From Marinobacter sediminum (GTDB taxonomy: Bacteria; Pseudomonadota; Gammaproteobacteria; Pseudomonadales; Oleiphilaceae): 64,000 nt of DNA. Made by a program: the position numbers and the translations under genes. The stretch is from positions 310,001 through 374,000 of the forward strand of contig NZ_JAGTWY010000001.1 in NCBI RefSeq assembly GCF_023657445.1. Direction: 5' to 3'. Under the pieces are notes generated by a model. The model saw only the letters and a list, made by a program, of their open reading frames with translations. It made no database searches and had not been told where the DNA came from. This document shows positions 37,081 through 47,646 of the stretch, in pieces (positions within the stretch are counted from its first letter, which is position 1; every line of letters begins with the position of its first letter).

Positions 37081-38559
37081 ATGCCGAGTACAATGACAGA
37101 GGTTGCCCAACCTTCGCCTGCCTTCCAAATGCGCAGGGCGCTGGGCGCTCTGCTGATGCTGTCCGTCATGATGACGGTTTTCTGGAGTCAGGGCGTCGCG
37201 GCCCGGAGCCTGCCTGATTTTACCGAGCTGGTTGAGGAAAACTCCGGTGCGGTGGTCAATATCAGTACGACAACGACGCCCAAAAATGGTGGCACGGGTT
37301 TCCATGGTCTGCCATTCAACGAACGTCAGCTTGAGCAGCTTCCCGAGTTTTTTCAGGATTTCTTTCGCGGACAGCAGTCCCCGTTCGGGGGCGGTCCGGG
37401 TAATGCCCAGCCCCGTCGCTCCATGGGGTCAGGTTTTATCGTATCGTCGGACGGGTATGTCCTTACCAACAATCACGTGGTGGAGGGCGCCGATGAGATT
37501 ATCGTACGCCTGAACGATCGCAGAGAGCTTCCAGCAAGGCTGGTCGGAACCGATCCCCGGTCTGACATGGCCGTACTGAAAATTGACGATGGCGACGACC
37601 TGCCGGTTGTGCAGATTGGCCGTTCCCGCGATTTGAAAGTGGGTGAGTGGGTATTTGCCATAGGTTCGCCGTTTGGTTTCGATTACACGGTAACGGCAGG
37701 TATCGTCAGTGCCCTCGGCAGGTCCCTGCCTTCTGAAAACTATGTGCCATTCATTCAAACCGATGTGGCGATCAATCCGGGCAACTCCGGTGGCCCTCTG
37801 TTCAACCTTGATGGGGATGTGGTTGGCATAAACTCCCAGATTTACACCCGTTCAGGCGGCTTCATGGGGGTTTCGTTTGCAATTCCTATCGACGATGCCA
37901 TGAGCGTTTTTCGCCAGATTCGCGACAAAGGCACTGTATCCCGTGGCTGGCTGGGTGTGCTGATCCAGGAAGTGAACCGTGATCTTGCAGAGTCCTTTGG
38001 CCTCAAACGCCCTCGTGGCGCACTTGTTGCTGAAGTCATGGAAGGGTCGCCGGCGGAAGCCGCGGGCCTTCAATCCGGTGACATTGTGCTTGAGTACGAT
38101 GATGAGGAGGTACAGCTGTCCTCCGACTTGCCGCCAATGGTGGGCCGGACCCCGATTGGTGAAACGGCTCGTCTGACGATTCTCCGCGGTGGCGAGGAAA
38201 CAGTGGTCGATGTCGAGATTGGTCAACTGCCTGAACAGAGCGGTGCTCGGCAGCCTGCCCCGGCGGGTGAGAACAGCGGCTCCTCAGCAGCACCTCTGGG
38301 CATGACCGTTAAGCCGGTGCCGGCGGAACTGGCGGATTCCCTGGGCGTTCAGGGTGGCGTCGTCGTCACTGATGTTGCACGCGGTCCGGCCTTTGAGGCA
38401 GGGATTCGTCCCCGAGACGTTATCACCGAGATCAACCGGGAAAAGATAGCGTCCATTGACGATTTCCGGGACGTCGTTGCCGCGTTGCCGGACGATCGTG
38501 CCGTCTCCGTGCGGGTGGTTAGAGAGGGGCGCGCTATTTATCTGGTGATGAAGCCCTGA
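37081..38559 (+). CDS. mucD: periplasmic serine endoprotease MucD (DegP-like)
   Basis: 492-residue HtrA-family protease and chaperone for misfolded envelope proteins. The signal peptide ends near GVAARS. Catalytic triad: His in TNNHVVEGADE (about 131), Asp in RSDMAVLKI (about 161), Ser in NPGNSGGPLF (about 235). Two PDZ domains follow (GWLGVLIQEVNRDL and GVVVTDVARGPAF). I chose the ATG at 37081 with GAGGGG 6 bases upstream; an ATG at 37060 is also in frame. A terminator follows the gene. Confidence 0.95.
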   Translation: MPSTMTEVAQPSPAFQMRRALGALLMLSVMMTVFWSQGVAARSLPDFTELVEENSGAVVNISTTTTPKNGGTGFHGLPFNERQLEQLPEFFQDFFRGQQSPFGGGPGNAQPRRSMGSGFIVSSDGYVLTNNHVVEGADEIIVRLNDRRELPARLVGTDPRSDMAVLKIDDGDDLPVVQIGRSRDLKVGEWVFAIGSPFGFDYTVTAGIVSALGRSLPSENYVPFIQTDVAINPGNSGGPLFNLDGDVVGINSQIYTRSGGFMGVSFAIPIDDAMSVFRQIRDKGTVSRGWLGVLIQEVNRDLAESFGLKRPRGALVAEVMEGSPAEAAGLQSGDIVLEYDDEEVQLSSDLPPMVGRTPIGETARLTILRGGEETVVDVEIGQLPEQSGARQPAPAGENSGSSAAPLGMTVKPVPAELADSLGVQGGVVVTDVARGPAFEAGIRPRDVITEINREKIASIDDFRDVVAALPDDRAVSVRVVREGRAIYLVMKP

Positions 38560-38593
38560 ACCGTCTGGTTCCGCCAACAAAGTAACCTTCTGG

Positions 38594-38636
38594 AAGCCCC
38601 CGGATGTGCCAAAAACGACACATCCGGGGGCTTTTG
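38594..38636 (+). terminator. terminator after mucD
   Basis: AAGCCCCCGGATGTG pairs with CACATCCGGGGGCTT (38594-38608 with 38619-38633), a 15-bp stem, followed by TT G TT. Strong intrinsic terminator 35 bases after mucD. Confidence 0.9.
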
Positions 38637-38643
38637 TTATACT
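38615..38643 (+). promoter_or_regulatory. candidate promoter for the CHASE-GGDEF-EAL gene
   Basis: ACGACA (38615-38620), 17 bases, then TATACT (38638-38643). The -35 matches 4 of 6 and the -10 5 of 6. It overlaps the loop and right arm of the mucD terminator. The -10 lies 48 bases before the ATG at 38691. Confidence 0.4.
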
Positions 38644-38690
38644 CGCTCGGATTAACTAAAGCATGGCCATGGAATGGACCAGATTAGACA

Positions 38691-41414
38691 ATGAAAAAGA
38701 AGGATCTCTCCCTCCGAAGACTGCTGGAGTTCCGTAACGCCTGGGGCGCCTGGCTGGTTTTCTCCGTGGCGATTGCCGTCACAGTCATACTCTGGCAGGT
38801 TTCTATTCGGCTCGTTGAAGACCGCACTGAAGCCAGTTTTCGCACCCAGTCCCTTCAGCTCAAAACAGCCATCGAAGAGCGCCTGCTGAATTATGAGCAG
38901 GTCCTTGCAGGCAGTGCCGGCCTGTTTTCCGTCGCCGGTGGTGTCTCCCGGGACCAGTGGCGGGAATACACCCGTAAGGTTGATCTCGATCGTTACTACC
39001 CGGGCATACAGGGTATTGGTTATGTCAAACGCATTGGCGTGAGGCAGATGGCCGACCACATAGCGTCAGTTCGTGCTGAGGGGGTTCATCACTATCTGGT
39101 CAACCCTCTGGGGTCCGGGCCCTATTACTACCCGATGGTTTATCTTGAGCCGGGTACCGAAAGGAATCGCCTGGCACTCGGCTATGACGCGTTCAGTGAT
39201 CCGGTTCACCGTCGCGCCATGGAGAAAGCCCGGGATGATGCTATGCCGACGGTAACCGGAAAGGTTGTTCTGGTTCAGGAAGAGCTGGCGGAAGACCAGG
39301 CCAGCTTCCTGATGTACTACCCGGTTTATCAGGGCGGCGAGGTCCCGGACATTCGTGCCGAACGCCGTATGATGCTGGCAGGGTATGTCTTCAGCGCGTT
39401 CCGAATGAATAACCTGATTGACGGTATCGTCGGGCTGATAGCCCCGTTCCTTGACGTTCGTATCTATGACAACGGCGTGGTGGACAGGGAAAACGTGATG
39501 TACGGCTCGAATCTCGGATCCCTGGACAACGAGTTCAGTTTCGAGATGAGCCAGACATTAACGACAGGCGGCCGTGAATGGCTGTTGCAGACCCGCTCCA
39601 CGCCAGCTTTCGATTATCTGGCATCGGACCCTCGGCCGCCCATTGTTCTGGGCAGTGGTGTCGTAATAAGTGGGCTACTTTTCCTGTTTGTACTGGCGCT
39701 TATTCGATCACGGCTTATGGCCCAGATCAGTGCGGGGCGTTACCGTGCGATCACCGAGGGTGCTGCCAACGTAACACTGGTTATGGGCAAGTCAGGCCGG
39801 GTAAGGTATGCCAGCCCGTCGAGCTTCGATATTCTCGGTTTTGATCCGGAAAAGGTGCCATTGCTGGAGTTCGAAAACCTCGTGCATGTTGATGACTGGC
39901 CACAGCTGCAGCAGGGGTTTGAGGATTCGGTGCATGCTCCGGGTAAGCAGATGCCTGTTATTCGGGCACGAATTCGCGATGCCAGCGGTCAGTGGCGGGA
40001 TATGGAAGGCACCTACACGGCCATGTTGTCCGTGCCTGGTGTAAACGGCGTTGTGCTTAGCCTCCGTGATCTTACCCAGCTGAGAGCCGCTCAGTCGGAG
40101 CTGCACCGTCTGGCGTTTTACGATCCGCTCACCGGCCTGGCAAATCGTCAGCTGTTCCGTGATCGCCTCGATCATGTCGTCCGACGCAGCCGCCGTAGTG
40201 GTGAGCCTGCTGCCTTGATGTTTCTGGATCTCGACGGATTTAAACGCATTAACGATACGCTCGGGCACAATGCCGGCGATGAGCTGCTTTGCCAGGTTGC
40301 TCAGTGGCTCGAGGGTTGTGTCCGTGAAGAGGATTCGGTGGCCCGCCTGGGCGGCGACGAGTTCGTTGTACTGCTGTCCCGCATCAGCGGCCCGGATGCC
40401 GCGGGCAAGGTGGCGGACGGGATTCTGCGCAGCCTGTGTCAGAGAATTCGCCTGAATGACCATGAGGTCGGAATCACGGTCAGCATTGGCATTACCATGA
40501 TCCCATACGACAGCGAGGACTCCGGCACACTGATGAAGTACGCCGACCTGGCCATGTACCGGGCCAAAGATATGGGGCGTAATACCCGCCAGTTCTTTAC
40601 TCCGGCGATGAATATCAAGGCAGCCCGGCGCCTGTTGCAGCAGGAGGAGCTGGCGGCGGCGCTGGAGAGCGACAGCTTCGCGCTGCATTACCAGCCGAAG
40701 GTGGACTTGGCCAGTAATCGGGTAATTGGTGTTGAGGCCTTCCTGCGCTGGCATCATCCGGAAAAGGGGCTTGTGTCGGCCCAGCAGTTTATTGGTCTGG
40801 CAGAAGAGACCGGTCTCATTGTGCGCCTGGGTGAAATGGCATTACGTCAGGCCTGCATTCAGGTTCAGGCTCTGGAGCGGGCAGGATTTGAATCCCTGAA
40901 GATGGCCGTCAATTTGTCAGTGCGCCAGCTCACTGATTCCGGTTTTCTGGATATGATCCGTCAGGTAATTACCGAGACGGGGGTGTCTCCGGAACGCCTG
41001 GAGTTGGAGATGCCGGCAGAGCTTCTGAATGAGGACCCTCGGATGCTCCGGGAGTTACTGGTTGCACTGCATGACCTGGGCGTTTGTCTGATTCTTGACG
41101 ATTTTGGCACGGGGTCATGCTCTCTGGTTGCGCTGCAACAGTTGCCCCTGGATGTGGTCAAGATCGATCACCGATTTATCCGGGATATTCCTTACAACGT
41201 TAGCGCGACCGACGTTGCGTCTGCTGTTATCGCCCTTGCCCGCAAGTTGCACCTCACGGTGGTAGCGGAAGGTGTGGAAACGCCTCAGCAACTGAGCTTC
41301 CTCAAATCGGCCGGTTGCGCCCAGTGTCAGGGCAATCTGTTCAGTTACCCACTGGATGAAGACGCGCTGATCGGGTTCCTGATTCGGCAGTATGAAAGGC
41401 CGCTTATTTCCTGA
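38691..41414 (+). CDS. CHASE-PAS-GGDEF-EAL c-di-GMP turnover protein
   Basis: 907-residue inner-membrane signalling enzyme. TM1 is near residues 18-38, a periplasmic CHASE sensor domain lies near 75-270 (with YYYPMVYLEPG), TM2 near 317-340, then PAS (about 350-460), GGDEF and EAL. The GGDEF core VARLGGDEFVVLL (about 556) is intact and an RxxD inhibitory site (REED) lies 5 residues before it, so cyclase activity is likely. In the EAL domain the signature is EAF (IGVEAFLRWHH), LELEMPAEL replaces the usual LELEITES, and DDFGTGSCSL, KIDH and AEGVET are kept; phosphodiesterase activity is less certain. It stands between mucD and lepA. Confidence 0.92.
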   Translation: MKKKDLSLRRLLEFRNAWGAWLVFSVAIAVTVILWQVSIRLVEDRTEASFRTQSLQLKTAIEERLLNYEQVLAGSAGLFSVAGGVSRDQWREYTRKVDLDRYYPGIQGIGYVKRIGVRQMADHIASVRAEGVHHYLVNPLGSGPYYYPMVYLEPGTERNRLALGYDAFSDPVHRRAMEKARDDAMPTVTGKVVLVQEELAEDQASFLMYYPVYQGGEVPDIRAERRMMLAGYVFSAFRMNNLIDGIVGLIAPFLDVRIYDNGVVDRENVMYGSNLGSLDNEFSFEMSQTLTTGGREWLLQTRSTPAFDYLASDPRPPIVLGSGVVISGLLFLFVLALIRSRLMAQISAGRYRAITEGAANVTLVMGKSGRVRYASPSSFDILGFDPEKVPLLEFENLVHVDDWPQLQQGFEDSVHAPGKQMPVIRARIRDASGQWRDMEGTYTAMLSVPGVNGVVLSLRDLTQLRAAQSELHRLAFYDPLTGLANRQLFRDRLDHVVRRSRRSGEPAALMFLDLDGFKRINDTLGHNAGDELLCQVAQWLEGCVREEDSVARLGGDEFVVLLSRISGPDAAGKVADGILRSLCQRIRLNDHEVGITVSIGITMIPYDSEDSGTLMKYADLAMYRAKDMGRNTRQFFTPAMNIKAARRLLQQEELAAALESDSFALHYQPKVDLASNRVIGVEAFLRWHHPEKGLVSAQQFIGLAEETGLIVRLGEMALRQACIQVQALERAGFESLKMAVNLSVRQLTDSGFLDMIRQVITETGVSPERLELEMPAELLNEDPRMLRELLVALHDLGVCLILDDFGTGSCSLVALQQLPLDVVKIDHRFIRDIPYNVSATDVASAVIALARKLHLTVVAEGVETPQQLSFLKSAGCAQCQGNLFSYPLDEDALIGFLIRQYERPLIS

Positions 41415-41518
41415 TCATGGCAATGGCGGCCGGTAACCGGTAAAATCACGCCGTTCCCGGATCCCGGTAGCGGCCTTTCCGGGCTCAATCCTTCGTCTTA
41501 TATGAGTATTCATTGTCT

Positions 41519-43321
41519 GTGACTGAACTGAGCCGAATCCGTAACTTCTCCATTATCGCCCACATCGACCATGGCAAATCCACGCTGGCAGATCGTTTTA
41601 TCCAGATCTGTGGCGGTCTGACGGAGCGTGAAATGGCCGAGCAGGTCCTGGACTCCATGGACCTGGAGCGAGAGCGGGGTATCACTATCAAGGCCCAGAG
41701 TGTCACGCTCAATTACACGGCCCGCGATGGTCATGAGTACAAACTGAACTTCATCGACACTCCGGGCCACGTGGATTTCTCCTACGAGGTGTCGCGTTCC
41801 CTGTACGCCTGTGAAGGGGCGTTACTCGTTGTGGATGCGGGGCAGGGTGTGGAAGCCCAGTCCGTGGCCAACTGCTACACAGCGATCGAGCAGGGACTGG
41901 AAGTTGTTCCGGTTCTCAACAAGATGGACTTGCCACAAGCGGAACCAGAGCGCGTTGCCGCCGAGATCGAGGATATTATCGGTATCGAGGCTTCTGATGC
42001 TGTCCGCTGCAGCGCCAAAAGCGGCATCGGTGTCGAGGACGTGCTGGAAGATCTGATTCAGAAAGTTCCGCCGCCGAAGGGGGATCGCGATGCTCCGCTG
42101 CAAGCGCTGATTATCGATTCCTGGTTTGATAACTACCTCGGCGTTGTGTCGCTGGTTCGCGTGACCGAAGGCACGTTGAAGAAGGGTGACAGAATTGTCA
42201 TCAAGTCGACGAAGAAAGCCTGGAATGCGGACAAGGTCGGCATTTTTAATCCCAAGCCGAAGGATACGGATATTCTTGAAGCGGGTGATGTGGGTTTCGT
42301 TGTTGCCGGTATCAAGGACATTCACGGTGCACCGGTGGGTGATACCATTGTGCATCAGAAGTTCGCCGAAGAAACACCGATGCTACCGGGCTTCAAGAAG
42401 GTTAAGCCGCAGGTCTACGCGGGTCTGTTTCCGGTCAGTTCCGATGACTATGACGATTTCCGGGATGCTCTGGAAAAGCTGACTCTGAACGATGCGTCCC
42501 TGTTTTTTGAGCCGGAGAATTCTGACGCACTTGGCTTTGGTTTCCGTTGTGGTTTCCTTGGCATGCTGCACATGGAGATTATTCAGGAGCGGCTCGAACG
42601 GGAATACGGCATTGACCTGATCACAACGGCGCCCACCGTGATCTATGAGGTAGTTACCAAACAGGGTGAGACCCTGTCGGTAGACAACCCGTCACGGCTT
42701 CCGGATATTGGGTCTATTGAGGAAATGCGTGAGCCTATCGTGGAGGCAAACATTCTGGTGCCCCAGGAGCATCTGGGTAACGTCATTACCCTGTGTGAGG
42801 AGAAGCGTGGAGTTCAGAAGAATATGCACTTCATGTCGACTCAGGTTCAGCTTACCTATGAAATACCCATGGCCGAGGTGGTCTTGGATTTCTTTGATCG
42901 CATCAAGTCTGCGAGCCGTGGTTTTGCCTCGCTTGACTACCACTTTGTCCGGTTCCAGCCCGCCAATCTTGTGCGCCTGGACGTCCTGATCAATGCCGAA
43001 CGAGTTGATGCACTGGCTTTGATCGTGCACAAGGAGCAGGCGCACTACAAGGGACGCCAGTTAATCGACAAGATGAAGGAGCTGATTCCGAGGCAGATGT
43101 TTGATATTGCCATCCAGGCGGCTATCGGTACCCAGGTGGTAGCTCGGGTCACGGTCAAGGCCCTGCGCAAGAACGTAACAGCCAAGTGTTATGGTGGTGA
43201 CGTTAGCCGAAAGAAAAAGCTGCTCCAGAAGCAGAAAGAGGGTAAGAAGCGTATGAAGCAGCTGGGTAATGTCGAGGTGCCTCAGGAAGCGTTTCTTGCC
43301 GTGTTGCAAGTGGATAAATAG
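41519..43321 (+). CDS. lepA: elongation factor 4 (LepA)
   Basis: 600-residue translational GTPase that back-translocates or helps 30S assembly. G1 [15 protein letters not shown]2 [12 protein letters not shown]3 DTPGHVDF and G4 NKMDLPQ are intact, and the C-terminal domain is of the LepA type ([25 protein letters not shown]). The start may be GTG at 41519 or TTG at 41513; both lie before the same family N-terminus. lepB follows after 11 bases. Confidence 0.97.
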   Translation: MTELSRIRNFSIIAHIDHGKSTLADRFIQICGGLTEREMAEQVLDSMDLERERGITIKAQSVTLNYTARDGHEYKLNFIDTPGHVDFSYEVSRSLYACEGALLVVDAGQGVEAQSVANCYTAIEQGLEVVPVLNKMDLPQAEPERVAAEIEDIIGIEASDAVRCSAKSGIGVEDVLEDLIQKVPPPKGDRDAPLQALIIDSWFDNYLGVVSLVRVTEGTLKKGDRIVIKSTKKAWNADKVGIFNPKPKDTDILEAGDVGFVVAGIKDIHGAPVGDTIVHQKFAEETPMLPGFKKVKPQVYAGLFPVSSDDYDDFRDALEKLTLNDASLFFEPENSDALGFGFRCGFLGMLHMEIIQERLEREYGIDLITTAPTVIYEVVTKQGETLSVDNPSRLPDIGSIEEMREPIVEANILVPQEHLGNVITLCEEKRGVQKNMHFMSTQVQLTYEIPMAEVVLDFFDRIKSASRGFASLDYHFVRFQPANLVRLDVLINAERVDALALIVHKEQAHYKGRQLIDKMKELIPRQMFDIAIQAAIGTQVVARVTVKALRKNVTAKCYGGDVSRKKKLLQKQKEGKKRMKQLGNVEVPQEAFLAVLQVDK

Positions 43322-43332
43322 AAGGCACCCGG

Positions 43333-44145
43333 ATGGATATTGATTTTCCCCTGGTACTGGTTGTTCTGACCTTCGCGACAGGTCTGATCTGGCTGGCGGA
43401 CAAACTTTTCTTGCGTGAGCGTCGTCTTGCTGCTGCCCGGGCCAGCGGGAGTTCGTCTTCCCCCCAGACGGGCAACGCTGTTACAGGCGAAGTTGAAGAG
43501 CCTAAAGAACCTTATCTCGTCGATTTGAGCCGGTCGTTTTTCCCGGTGCTGGCGATTGTGCTCGTCTTGCGATCCTTCCTGGTTGAACCGTTTCAGATCC
43601 CCTCTGGTTCAATGTTGCCGACACTTGAAGTCGGAGACTTCATTCTGGTTAACAAATACGCTTATGGTCTGCGTCTGCCGGTTGCCGGCACCAAGATTCT
43701 GGAAGTGGGTGACCCTCAACGCGGTGATGTTATGGTGTTCCGCTACCCGAAAGATGGCGAAACCAACTATATCAAGCGTGTGATCGGCTTGGCTGGCGAC
43801 AGGATTCGTTACCAGAACAAGCAGCTGTTCATTAATGGTGAAGAAATAGACAGCCGGTTTGTGGCGCGTCTGCCCCCGGTCGAGTTACGCCGGGAGGACC
43901 TCGGTGAGGTTGAGCATGACATTTTCCTGACCCTGGGGCGTCCCGGCACCGCTGGTGAGGGTGAGTGGGTAGTGCCTGAAGGCCACTACTTCATGATGGG
44001 TGACAACCGAGATAACAGCAATGACAGCCGGTACTGGGGGATGGTTCCTGACGATTTGGTGGTGGGCAAGGCTTTCGCCATCTGGATGCACTGGAAATCA
44101 CTGACCAGTCTGCCATCCTTTGATCGTGTCGGCGGTATCGAGTAA
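43333..44145 (+). CDS. lepB: signal peptidase I
   Basis: 270-residue inner-membrane serine protease that removes signal peptides. TM1 lies at about residues 5-22, TM2 near 68-83. The catalytic Ser is in IPSGSMLPTL (about 93) and the catalytic Lys in NYIKRVIGLAGD (about 150); GDNRDNSNDSRYWG is the conserved box E. It is downstream of lepA as usual. A DUF4845 gene follows. Confidence 0.97.
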   Translation: MDIDFPLVLVVLTFATGLIWLADKLFLRERRLAAARASGSSSSPQTGNAVTGEVEEPKEPYLVDLSRSFFPVLAIVLVLRSFLVEPFQIPSGSMLPTLEVGDFILVNKYAYGLRLPVAGTKILEVGDPQRGDVMVFRYPKDGETNYIKRVIGLAGDRIRYQNKQLFINGEEIDSRFVARLPPVELRREDLGEVEHDIFLTLGRPGTAGEGEWVVPEGHYFMMGDNRDNSNDSRYWGMVPDDLVVGKAFAIWMHWKSLTSLPSFDRVGGIE

Positions 44146-44172
44146 TCCTGACTATTCTGGAGCGTAGTAAAA

Positions 44173-44562
44173 ATGAAGAAAAATAACCTATCTCACATGG
44201 GCCTGCAGGGTGGTGCCTCAGGGCTGACAATGATGGTCATGGTGCTGTTTTTTGGTAGCCTTCTGACCCTGGCACTCAAGCTCGGCCCGGCCTATGTGGA
44301 TGACATCACAATTCAGGAGGCACTCGAGGGCCTTGAAGGCACCGAGGGGCTTTCCACCATGGGCCCTGCCCAGGTCCGCACCCTCATTAACAAGCGTCTG
44401 AGTGTGAATAATGTGCGCGGTTTTTCGGCCAAGAATATTTCTGTGGAGAAAGACGGCGAGTTGGTCGTGATCAATGTGGATTACGAGGTTCGCAATAACC
44501 TTTTCAGCAACGTGGACACCATTGTCCACTTCCAGCATGAATACGAGATGAAGGGCAAGTGA
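44173..44562 (+). CDS. DUF4845 domain protein
   Basis: 129-residue small membrane protein, one N-terminal helix at about residues 17-40 ([19 protein letters not shown]) and a C-terminal periplasmic or cytoplasmic domain. Function unknown. Such genes are regularly found between lepB and rnc in pseudomonads and relatives, which suggests a link to signal peptidase or secretion. Its TGA overlaps the GTG of rnc. Confidence 0.85.
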   Translation: MKKNNLSHMGLQGGASGLTMMVMVLFFGSLLTLALKLGPAYVDDITIQEALEGLEGTEGLSTMGPAQVRTLINKRLSVNNVRGFSAKNISVEKDGELVVINVDYEVRNNLFSNVDTIVHFQHEYEMKGK

Positions 44563-45248
44563 GTTCGCAACCAGATCTGGATCAGTTACAGCGCCGCATA
44601 GGCTATCAGTTCAAATCGCCCGAGCGGTTGCTGTTGGCACTTACCCACCGCAGTTATGGCAACCAGAACAACGAGCGCCTGGAGTTTCTTGGCGATTCCA
44701 TTGTTAATATGGTGATTGCGGAATATCTCTTTCTGCACTTCGAGAAAGCCCGTGAAGGCCAGCTCAGCCGACTTCGTGCCCGCATGGTCAAAGGCGTGAC
44801 CCTGGCTGAGATCGGCCGTGAGTTTCAGCTGGGTAATTATCTGCGTCTTGGTTCGGGTGAGCTGAAAAGTGGTGGTTTCCGGCGCGAATCGATCCTTGCC
44901 GATGCTGTGGAATCCATTATCGGAGCGATCTACCTGGATAGCGATTTCCATACCTGCCGTGAAAAGGTTCTGCAGTGGTTTGAACAGCGGCTGGAAAAAC
45001 TGGACCTGCAGGATACGCAGAAAGATCCCAAGACCCGGCTGCAGGAGTATCTCCAGTCCAGGCAGTTCCCGCTCCCGCGTTACGACGTTATTTCCGTAGA
45101 CGGCGAAGCGCACAACCAGACCTTCCATGTATCCTGTGCGCTGCCTTCGCTGGATCGAAAGACGAGCGGTACTGGCAGCAGTCGCCGTGTAGCCGAGCAG
45201 CAGGCAGCCCGTAACGCCCTCAAAGAGCTTGGCGTGGAGAACCAGTAA
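44559..45248 (+). CDS. rnc: ribonuclease III
   Basis: 229-residue endonuclease for double-stranded RNA, used in rRNA processing. The signature [20 protein letters not shown] (about residues 38-57) carries the catalytic acidic residues; the second catalytic region [19 protein letters not shown] follows; a dsRBD fills the C-terminal 70 residues. It starts with GTG and overlaps both neighbours (GTGA and TAATG), so translation is coupled to era. Confidence 0.97.
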   Translation: MSSQPDLDQLQRRIGYQFKSPERLLLALTHRSYGNQNNERLEFLGDSIVNMVIAEYLFLHFEKAREGQLSRLRARMVKGVTLAEIGREFQLGNYLRLGSGELKSGGFRRESILADAVESIIGAIYLDSDFHTCREKVLQWFEQRLEKLDLQDTQKDPKTRLQEYLQSRQFPLPRYDVISVDGEAHNQTFHVSCALPSLDRKTSGTGSSRRVAEQQAARNALKELGVENQ

Positions 45249-46165
45249 TGAACGATATTACCCGTCCGGAAAACCCGGACAGTCGCTGCGGCTTTGTAGC
45301 AATTGTCGGCCGACCCAATGTGGGTAAATCCACGTTGCTCAATCATATTCTCGGGCAGAAGCTGAGTATCACTTCCCGCAAGCCCCAGACTACCCGTCAC
45401 CAGGTTTTGGGTATCAAGTCCATTGGTCCGGTACAGGCTATTTATGTGGATACCCCGGGGATGCATGAAGAAGAGCCCCGGGCACTGAACCGTTACATGA
45501 ACAAGGCTGCCACGTCGGCTCTGATTGATGTCGATGTTGTGGTCTTTGTCATAGACCAGCTGGCCTGGACCACGGCCGATGAAATGGTTCTGGAAAAGCT
45601 CAGCAAACTGAAGTGTCCTGTTATCCTCGCTGTGAACAAAGTGGATAAAATCGAGAAGCGTGACGCTCTGCTGCCGCATCTGGATATGTTGTCCAAAAAG
45701 CGGGAATTTGCGGAAATCATTCCCTTGTCCGCTCTCAGGGAAACCAACCTTGAACCGCTGGAAGAGGCGGTAGGCCGGTATCTTCCCGAAAGCATACATT
45801 TCTATCCGGATGACCAGATTACCGACCGTTCCGAGCGGTTTATGGCCTCTGAAATCGTCCGCGAGAAAATCACCCGGCAACTGGGCGCCGAGCTGCCATA
45901 CTCCGTTGCGGTTGAAATCGAGGAGTTCAAGCGCGACGGCAAAACCCTTCATATTTCTGCCCTGATCCTTGTCGAGCGTGAAGGACAGAAAAAGATCATG
46001 ATTGGCGACAAGGGTGAGCGGATGCGTCGTATCGGCCAGGAGGCCCGTGCCGATATGGAGCGCCTGTTCGACAGCAAGGTCATGTTGCGGCTCTGGGTTA
46101 AGGTCAAGCGTGGCTGGGCGGATAGCGACCGAGCCCTTAAAAGCCTCGGTATGAACGACTTCTGA
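45248..46165 (+). CDS. era: GTPase Era
   Basis: 305-residue GTPase that binds 16S rRNA 3' end and checks 30S maturation. G1 [12 protein letters not shown] (about residues 19-30), [17 protein letters not shown] and a C-terminal KH domain ([19 protein letters not shown]) are intact. It starts on the last base of the rnc stop codon. recO follows after 7 bases. Confidence 0.97.
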   Translation: MNDITRPENPDSRCGFVAIVGRPNVGKSTLLNHILGQKLSITSRKPQTTRHQVLGIKSIGPVQAIYVDTPGMHEEEPRALNRYMNKAATSALIDVDVVVFVIDQLAWTTADEMVLEKLSKLKCPVILAVNKVDKIEKRDALLPHLDMLSKKREFAEIIPLSALRETNLEPLEEAVGRYLPESIHFYPDDQITDRSERFMASEIVREKITRQLGAELPYSVAVEIEEFKRDGKTLHISALILVEREGQKKIMIGDKGERMRRIGQEARADMERLFDSKVMLRLWVKVKRGWADSDRALKSLGMNDF

Positions 46166-46172
46166 GGCGTTT

Positions 46173-46901
46173 ATGAGGGGGCCGGAACATCAGGAGCCCG
46201 CTTACGTGATTCACCGTCGGCCATGGCGCGAAACCAGCCTGATGGTGGACGTGTTCACGCTCAATCACGGGCGTATGACGGTGATTGCCCGCGGTGCCAA
46301 TAGTGCCCGGAGTCCGCTCAAGGCCCAGTTACAGCCGTTTCAGCCTCTGATGCTGGACTGGAGCGGCCGTGGTGACCTGAAAACCCTGACCCATGTCGAT
46401 ATCCGCACAGGTCCGTCGCTTCATCGCACGGCCTCGCTTTACAGTGGTCTTTACCTGAATGAGCTGATACAACGCATTCTTCCGGCCGCCGATCCGCACC
46501 CGACCCTTTTTGCTGCCTACATCGATGCCATCGCCGAGCTCGCGGAGACCAGCGACATTGAACCTGTGCTCAGGCGGTTTGAGCGTGCTTTTGCGTCGGC
46601 GCTCGGTTATGACTTTGCCTGGGATGTTGCCACCGATACCGGGCAATCCGTCGAGGCCGGGGCGCAGTATTGTTATGATCCGGAGCAAGGCATCGTTGCG
46701 GCCCCCTCGCAAGGCGTCCGGTTAAAAAATCTGCAGGGCGACGTGTTACTGGCCTTGGCGGAGGGGGACCTCGCTACCGAAGCGTGCCGAAGAACCGCCA
46801 AACGCGTCATGCGGGTGCTTACCGATTACCTTTTGCAGGGGCGGCCCCTGCATAGTCGCAGTTTATTCAGTCACCTTCGGGGAGAACGTCATGAATCCTA
46901 G
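46173..46901 (+). CDS. recO: DNA repair protein RecO
   Basis: 242-residue recombination mediator that loads RecA with RecR. The N-terminal OB fold ([20 protein letters not shown] and [19 protein letters not shown]) and the helical C-terminal part are seen. The four-cysteine zinc motif found in some RecO proteins is not visible. Position after era is standard. Its end overlaps the pdxJ start by 11 bases. Confidence 0.95.
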   Translation: MRGPEHQEPAYVIHRRPWRETSLMVDVFTLNHGRMTVIARGANSARSPLKAQLQPFQPLMLDWSGRGDLKTLTHVDIRTGPSLHRTASLYSGLYLNELIQRILPAADPHPTLFAAYIDAIAELAETSDIEPVLRRFERAFASALGYDFAWDVATDTGQSVEAGAQYCYDPEQGIVAAPSQGVRLKNLQGDVLLALAEGDLATEACRRTAKRVMRVLTDYLLQGRPLHSRSLFSHLRGERHES

Positions 46902-47631
46902 AGTATTGCTCGGCGTCAATATCGACCATGTGGCCACGTTGCGACAGGCTCGGGGCACCCGTTACCCGGACCCTGTTCAGGCTGCGTTGTTGGCAGAGGA
47001 GGCCGGGGCCGATGGCATCACCATCCACCCCCGTGAGGACCGGCGCCATATTCAGGACCGGGATGTTCTTTTGCTGCGTGAAGTGCTGCAGACCAAGATG
47101 AATCTGGAAATGGCCGTTACTGACGCCATGCTGGCGTTTGCCGAGCAGGTGCGGCCGGAATGCGTTTGCCTGGTGCCGGAAAAACGTGAGGAGCTTACTA
47201 CCGAAGGCGGTCTTGATGTAGACGGGCAGGAAGCGCGAGTAGCCAGGGCGTGCGAACGTTTGGCCAGAATCGGGGCGGAAGTTTCTCTGTTTATTGATCC
47301 GGATCCGGTACAGATTGACGCTGCGGTCCGCTGCGGAGCACCGGTGGTGGAACTGCACACGGGAGAATATGCAGAGGCGAGGACTGATGAAGAGACTGAA
47401 ACCGCGTTCAAGACGATTTCAGATGCAGTCGCCTATGCCCGGAAAAAAGGTTTGATCGTCAATGCAGGGCACGGTCTGCATTACCACAACACTGAACGAG
47501 TGGCGGCGATTCCGGGCATTAATGAGCTGAACATCGGCCATGCAATCATTGCCCGCGCCGTTTTCACGGGCCTGAAAGAGGCAGTGCGTGATATGAAGGC
47601 TATTCTCGAACAGGCCTGTGTCCGATCCTGA
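46891..47631 (+). CDS. pdxJ: pyridoxine 5'-phosphate synthase PdxJ
   Basis: 246-residue TIM-barrel enzyme that condenses 3-amino-1-hydroxyacetone phosphate with deoxyxylulose phosphate to PNP. The start [35 protein letters not shown] and [10 protein letters not shown] are diagnostic. GGGAGA lies 6 bases before the ATG. It converges with the gacS-like gene, 15 bases apart. Confidence 0.97.
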   Translation: MNPRVLLGVNIDHVATLRQARGTRYPDPVQAALLAEEAGADGITIHPREDRRHIQDRDVLLLREVLQTKMNLEMAVTDAMLAFAEQVRPECVCLVPEKREELTTEGGLDVDGQEARVARACERLARIGAEVSLFIDPDPVQIDAAVRCGAPVVELHTGEYAEARTDEETETAFKTISDAVAYARKKGLIVNAGHGLHYHNTERVAAIPGINELNIGHAIIARAVFTGLKEAVRDMKAILEQACVRS

Positions 47632-47646
47632 TTGGCCAGGCGCGGG

